Positions 4,450 to 6,389 of a stretch of 6,389 nucleotides of DNA are shown piece after piece. Position 1 is the stretch's first letter, and each line of letters starts with the position of its first letter. The translations under genes were made by a program, and so were the position numbers. Under the pieces are notes generated by a model that saw only the letters and a program-made list of their open reading frames with translations, was not told where the DNA came from and searched no databases. Origin of the DNA: Thermoflexales bacterium (lineage in GTDB: Bacteria; Chloroflexota; Anaerolineae; S140-20); assembly GCA_015484715.1 (NCBI GenBank), contig WFUY01000542.1:1-6389 (forward strand), in the 5' to 3' direction.

Positions 4450-6389
4450 CGGTCCTTCCTCAGCGCTTGCAACGCCCGCCACACCCGCTCCGGCGTGATG
4501 GGGAGTTCGGTGATCCAGACGCCCACGGCGTCGTAGAGGGCGTTGACCACGGCCGGCGCCACCCCGTCCAGGGGGATCTCCGCCACCGCCTTGACGCCGA
4601 AGGGGCCCGTCGGCTCGTGGGTCTCGACGAAGATCACCTCCATCGGAGGCACCTCGTCGGCCCGGAAGAGCTTGTAAGGGCCAAAGCGCGGGTTGAGCAG
4701 CCGCCCTCGCTCGTCGAAGACCATCTCCTCGCTCAGGGCGTATCCCAACGCCTGGATCATCCCCCCCTCCACCTGGCCGGAGGCGGTGATCGGATTGACG
4801 ATCACCCCGCTGTCCACCGCCATCACCAGCCGGTCCACCCAGACCTGCCCCGTCTCCGTGTCCACGGTCACCTCGGCGAACTGGGCGGCGAAGGGGGGCG
4901 GGGCCTGCTCGGCGACGTAGGTGCCGATCCCCATGATCTGGCGCTGCTGCCGGTGGTGGAGGGAGTCCAAGGCCACCTCGGCCAGGGTGACGCTCCGACC
5001 GTCGGGAGCCCAGGCCCGCCCCTCGCGGAGCCGGACCGCCTCCGGGTCCAGCCCCCCCTCGGGGTCGAGCAGGCGGGCAGCCACCTCACGGACCTGCCGG
5101 GCGGCCATCTCCGCCGCCCGCACCACCGCCATCCCGCTGACGTAGGTGGTGCTGCTGGCGTAGGCCCCCTTGTCGAAGGGGGTGAAGTCGGTGTCCGAGG
5201 AGTAGACAAGGATCGCTTCGACGGGGCAGCCCAGCACCTCGGCGGCCATCTGGGCCAGGACGGTGTCGGAGCCGGTCCCCAGGTCGGTCGCCCCCACCAT
5301 CAGGTTGAAGGAGCCATCGTCGTTCATCTTGATGGTGGCCGCGCCCATGTCCAGGTAGGCGATGGCCGTCCCCTGCATCACGGTGGCGACGCCGATGCCC
5401 CGCCGCAGGTGGGGCCGGCCCGGCACCCGGTGCCAGTCGGGGTTGCCGTACTTCTCGTGCCAGCCGATGGCGGCCGCTCCCTGCTCCACGCACTGGGGAA
5501 GGCCGACGGTGCGGATCACCTCCGGGTGGCCCTCCCGCCCCTCGGTCCAGACCTTGGAGATGGGGTGCTCGTCGCCCGGCTTCAGCGCGTTCTGGAGCCG
5601 GAAGGCCAGGGGGTCCAGCCCCAGCGCCCGGGCGATCCGTTCCATATGGACCTCCATAGCGAAGAAGCCCTGGGGGACGCCGTAGCCCCGCATCGCGCCG
5701 GAGGGGGGCGTGTTGGTGTAGACGGCGGTGACCCGCCCCCGGATGTTGGGCGCGTTGTAGAGGGCCAGCGCCTTGTGCAGCGTATTGCCGGGGACGGTCA
5801 TCGCGTGGTTGCCGTAGGCCCCTGTGTCGGAGAGGACTTCCATCTCGTTGGCCACGATGGTGCCATCCTGCATCACCCCGGTGCGGACCCGGATCACCAT
5901 CGGGTGGCGGGAGGTGGCGGCGACGAACTCCTCGTGGCGGGTGTACTCCATCCGCACCGGCCGGCCGGTGACCAGGGTCAAGTGGGCGCAGATGTCCTCG
6001 ATGAGCATCTCCTGCTTGCCCCCGAACCCCCCGCCGATGCGGGGCTTGATCACCCGAATCCGGCGCACGGGCAGCCCCAAGATGGGGGCCAGCATCCGCC
6101 GGGTGTGGAAGGGGACCTGGGTGCTGGTGCGGACGACCAGCCGGTCGTCCTCGTCCCAGTAGGTGATGCAGACGTGGGGTTCCAGGGCGGCGTGCTGGAC
6201 CTTGGGGAGGCGGTAGGTGGCCTCGAAGACGTGATCGGCCCGGGTGAAAGCGGCCTCCACGTCGCCCAGCTCCAGCTCGATCTGGGCGGCGATGTTGCGG
6301 CTCGGGTCCGACTCGCCGAAGCCGACGTAGTCGGGCTCGTCGTGGATGATGGGCGCATCGGAGGCCAGAGCCGCCTCGGCCTCCAGGAT
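4446..6389 (-). CDS. Xanthine dehydrogenase/aldehyde oxidase-family molybdopterin-binding subunit, 5'-truncated by window
   Basis: The visible 647 residues are most of the large subunit, which is usually about 750-790 residues. The missing part, roughly 110-130 residues, is the N-terminal hammerhead domain. The frame is open to the window edge, so the GTG at 6260 is internal. Residue numbers below count from the edge. The text from EAEAAL through NIAAQIELELGD and LEPH is typical of the family. The molybdenum-cofactor loop GGGFGGK is at 119-125, GAMRGYG near 231-237, a DLGTGSDT segment near 369-376, and the base-catalyst Glu at 604 in KAVAEIPLDG. These enzymes hydroxylate purines, aldehydes or N-heterocycles at a Mo centre and pass electrons through 2Fe-2S and FAD subunits, which may lie upstream off the window. 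The substrate cannot be told from this sequence. 'LGTGS' in place of the more usual 'GQG' recalls the YagR/PaoC-type branch. Its stop overlaps the MNT start by 4 nt. Confidence 0.92.
   Translation of the reverse strand: MLEAEAALASDAPIIHDEPDYVGFGESDPSRNIAAQIELELGDVEAAFTRADHVFEATYRLPKVQHAALEPHVCITYWDEDDRLVVRTSTQVPFHTRRMLAPILGLPVRRIRVIKPRIGGGFGGKQEMLIEDICAHLTLVTGRPVRMEYTRHEEFVAATSRHPMVIRVRTGVMQDGTIVANEMEVLSDTGAYGNHAMTVPGNTLHKALALYNAPNIRGRVTAVYTNTPPSGAMRGYGVPQGFFAMEVHMERIARALGLDPLAFRLQNALKPGDEHPISKVWTEGREGHPEVIRTVGLPQCVEQGAAAIGWHEKYGNPDWHRVPGRPHLRRGIGVATVMQGTAIAYLDMGAATIKMNDDGSFNLMVGATDLGTGSDTVLAQMAAEVLGCPVEAILVYSSDTDFTPFDKGAYASSTTYVSGMAVVRAAEMAARQVREVAARLLDPEGGLDPEAVRLREGRAWAPDGRSVTLAEVALDSLHHRQQRQIMGIGTYVAEQAPPPFAAQFAEVTVDTETGQVWVDRLVMAVDSGVIVNPITASGQVEGGMIQALGYALSEEMVFDERGRLLNPRFGPYKLFRADEVPPMEVIFVETHEPTGPFGVKAVAEIPLDGVAPAVVNALYDAVGVWITELPITPERVWRALQALRKDR
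4453..4461 (-). promoter_or_regulatory. Ribosome binding site deciding the MNT start
   Basis: GAGGAAGGA on the minus strand lies inside the last codons of the upstream hydroxylase gene. Its GAGG is 8 nt before the ATG at 4449. It supports that ATG over the earlier GTG at 4482 and fits coupled translation across the 4-nt overlap. Confidence 0.7.

Noticed and set aside
4450..4482. GTG 4482 as the start of the MNT gene
   Set aside because: The extra 11 residues do not resemble the family. The ATG at 4449 has both a ribosome binding site and the ATGA overlap with the upstream stop.
5086..5493. Open frames overlapping the hydroxylase gene on both strands
   Set aside because: They have Arg/Pro/Gly-rich low-complexity translations typical of shadow frames in GC-rich coding DNA, with no ribosome binding sites or domains.
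6258..6260. GTG 6260 as the start of the molybdenum hydroxylase
   Set aside because: The frame continues upstream to the window edge with clear family sequence (IIHDEPDYVGF, NIAAQIELELGD), so the codon is an internal valine.

Overview
The window is GC-rich DNA with tightly packed genes. Its style is that of a Chloroflexota bacterium (Anaerolineae or Thermoflexia type). This placement is inference. It rests on the base composition, the large secreted protein built from repeated beta-sandwich domains and ending in an 'LPVVMRNR'-type tail, and the mix of a molybdenum hydroxylase with an MNT/HEPN gene pair. No rRNA or other phylogenetic marker is present.

Layout. At the left edge (1-201, minus strand) is the N-terminal part of a gene resembling signal peptide peptidase SppA; it runs off the window. 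A 176-bp AT-richer divergent intergenic region (202-377) follows. It holds a candidate minus-strand -10 box, a small palindrome, a 12-bp tandem repeat and a strong Shine-Dalgarno sequence. From 378 to 3665 on the plus strand lies one long gene for a secreted protein of 1095 residues. It has a Sec signal peptide, about ten tandem CarboxypepD_reg/Cna-B-like beta-sandwich domains with a period near 90 residues, a C-terminal ZU5-like domain, and a short hydrophobic tail with a basic end. A perfect 12-bp GC-rich hairpin (3694-3720) separates it from a convergent minus-strand set.

The minus-strand set reads right to left. First is the molybdopterin-binding large subunit of a xanthine dehydrogenase/aldehyde oxidase-family enzyme (4446-6389, 5' end outside the window). 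Next is a minimal nucleotidyltransferase (MNT, 4129-4449), then a HEPN-domain protein (3723-4136). The genes overlap by 4 nt (ATGA) and 8 nt, so all three look co-transcribed and translationally coupled. The MNT keeps its full catalytic acidic triad. The HEPN partner lacks the usual Rx4-6H RNase motif.

The points most worth a second look are: (i) the regular ten-domain array, its C-terminal tail, and an H-F-T tripeptide at the end of the ZU5-like domain, placed where autoproteolytic ZU5 domains are cut; and (ii) the overlap coupling of an MNT/HEPN pair to a molybdenum hydroxylase gene. No CRISPR array, tRNA, rRNA, insertion sequence or attachment site was seen.
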